The position numbers and the translations under genes were made by a program. This document shows, in pieces, positions 63,017 to 64,000 of a DNA stretch of 64,000 bases; positions within the stretch are counted from its first letter, which is position 1; each line of letters opens with the position of its first letter. The DNA lies in the NCBI GenBank assembly GCA_903899985.1, contig CAIULL010000106.1, forward strand, positions 1 to 64,000, given 5' to 3'. The notes under the pieces are model-generated. The model was given only the letters and a program-made list of their open reading frames with translations. It did not search any database and was not told where the DNA came from. This stretch comes from an uncultured Schlesneria sp. Lineage in GTDB: Bacteria; Planctomycetota; Planctomycetia; Planctomycetales; Planctomycetaceae.

Positions 63017-64000
63017 ATGCGGATTGCACTGGACGCAATGGGTGGGGACTTTGGTCCTCAGCCCAACATTGACGGAGCGATTGCGGCCCTCAAAGAGAAT
63101 CCGGATCTTCATGTGACTCTCGTTGGTGATGCGCCATCGCTCGAGTCGATCTTGTCGAAATCTGGTTTTAGCAGCGATCGCTTAACTCTTAAGCCAGCCG
63201 ATGGTTGGGTTGAGATGAGCGAGAAGCCGGTTGAGGCGCTGCGCAGTAAGCCAAATTGTTCAATCATCGTTTGCTGGCAGCTGATGGCAACCCAGCATGT
63301 TGATGCGGTGGTCAGTGCCGGTCACACAGGTGCTGTTGTTGCGGCAGGTTTGCGGACGCGTTTATTCCTCAAAGGTGTCAAGCGGCCTGGAATTGCTGTC
63401 GCGTTGCCGACAACCAAAGGCAAGACTGTTCTGATGGATGTCGGGGCGAATCCCGGTGCGCGGCCTGAGCATCTGGTTCAGTACGGGACCATGGGTTCGA
63501 TCTACGCCCGTGAAATGCTCGGAATCGAACGGCCAACTGTCGGCATCATGAATATTGGCAGTGAAGATGGTAAGGGGACTGATGACGTGCGCGAATCGCT
63601 TGCGCTATTCGCGAAGAGTCCGTTTCGAGATCGTTTTATCGGCAACGTGGAAGGTCGCGACCTTTATTCAGGTGGGGCGGACGTTGTCATCTGCGAGGGT
63701 TTCGTCGGAAACGTGCTTCTGAAAGCGGCAGAAGGAATGGTAGAGATGCTGATGAAATCGGTTTCTGCCGAAGTTCTGGGTGCCCTTGATAAAGAAAAGC
63801 CACAGGCGATTGAGGCGTTTCGAAACCTTGGGAAAAAGTTTGAGTATCACGAAGCGGGTGGGGCACCCTTAATGGGTGTTGATGGGATTGCGATTATTTG
63901 CCATGGTTCAAGTAATTCGCGATCGATCTACAATGCGCTGCGTGTCGCCACGACATTGAAAAATCGGCGGATCAACGAACAGATTGTTGAAGAACTGTCT
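63017..64000 (+). CDS. plsX: Phosphate acyltransferase PlsX (partial, 328 codons in window)
   Basis: It makes acyl-phosphate from acyl-ACP, the first step of phosphatidic acid synthesis with PlsY. The start is clear: MRIALDAMGGDFGPQPNIDG, with the N-terminal DAMGGD signature. Later blocks fit the family: VSAGHTGAVVAAGL, GKTVLMDVGANPGARPEHL, IMNIGSEDGKG, FIGNVEGRDLYSGGADVV and CEGFVGNVLLKAAEG. Length is near complete; the last part and stop lie beyond the window. Six bases from rpmF, therefore co-transcribed. Confidence 0.96.
   Translation, partial: MRIALDAMGGDFGPQPNIDGAIAALKENPDLHVTLVGDAPSLESILSKSGFSSDRLTLKPADGWVEMSEKPVEALRSKPNCSIIVCWQLMATQHVDAVVSAGHTGAVVAAGLRTRLFLKGVKRPGIAVALPTTKGKTVLMDVGANPGARPEHLVQYGTMGSIYAREMLGIERPTVGIMNIGSEDGKGTDDVRESLALFAKSPFRDRFIGNVEGRDLYSGGADVVICEGFVGNVLLKAAEGMVEMLMKSVSAEVLGALDKEKPQAIEAFRNLGKKFEYHEAGGAPLMGVDGIAIICHGSSNSRSIYNALRVATTLKNRRINEQIVEELS

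Overview
The window looks like the chromosome of a planctomycete (Planctomycetota, probably Planctomycetales; a Schlesneria-like relative is my guess and is not proven). The evidence is the combination of families: a DUF1559 prepilin-like protein ending in the H-X9-DG motif, a PEP-CTERM protein, a DUF1501 protein, a very large PVC-type haem-binding dehydrogenase, an ECF sigma factor paired with a Ser/Thr kinase, LL-diaminopimelate aminotransferase, DUF4058, YHYH and EF-hand secreted proteins, and many short palindromic intergenic repeats. Coding density is moderate, with several repeat-filled gaps of 0.5-1 kb. I see no tRNA, rRNA, CRISPR array, phage or intact insertion sequence.

Layout. 1-6.2 kb: a repeat-rich gap, a small secreted protein, an ECF sigma factor/Ser-Thr kinase operon, a ~400-bp inverted-repeat island and a PEP-CTERM protein. 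6.2-12.7 kb: copies of a ~165-bp repeat with inverted ends, DUF4058 and DUF1559 genes on the minus strand, groES-groEL with a terminator, more palindromic repeats and a small membrane protein. 12.8-21 kb: a 1344-residue unrecognised protein (minus) divergent from a coupled pair of ExbD/TolR-like membrane proteins, the first with a ~350-residue glycine-rich linker. 21-29 kb: tRNA-dihydrouridine synthase, convergent nagA-dapL (overlapping), htpG, a HEAT-repeat lipoprotein and an ABM-domain protein. 29.5-33.6 kb: a small CXXCH protein, a small membrane protein and an AAA ATPase/VWA pair. 33.7-43.9 kb: three translationally coupled TolC paralogues (minus) divergent from an HlyD-type adaptor and an RND pump, together a complete tripartite efflux locus with three outer-membrane components. 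44-48.4 kb: a frameshifted metallophosphoesterase, a decayed sulfatase and an OprO/P-like porin. 49-56.5 kb (minus): the PVC-type dehydrogenase and a YHYH-PEBP / PQQ-propeller / EF-hand operon. 57-64 kb: transglutaminase-like and gamma-glutamylcyclotransferase-like coupled genes, DUF4112, KptA RNA 2'-phosphotransferase, a thioredoxin-fold secreted protein, DUF1501, and the conserved rpmF-plsX pair, with plsX cut by the window end.

How genes work together. The clearest functional units are groES/groEL (folding), sigma factor/kinase (signalling), dapL/nagA (cell-wall precursor and amino-sugar metabolism), AAA/VWA (a MoxR-like remodelling pair), TolC x3/HlyD/RND (efflux) and rpmF/plsX (ribosome and phospholipid synthesis). 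The most unusual items are the three-fold coupled TolC array, the Gly-rich ExbD-like pair without an ExbB partner, the ~165-bp repeat family with inverted ends, a nagA C-terminus apparently built from a 9-bp intergenic minisatellite, and the YHYH-PEBP fusion.

Gene calls rest on reading frames, start context and motifs recognised by eye. No database search was run.
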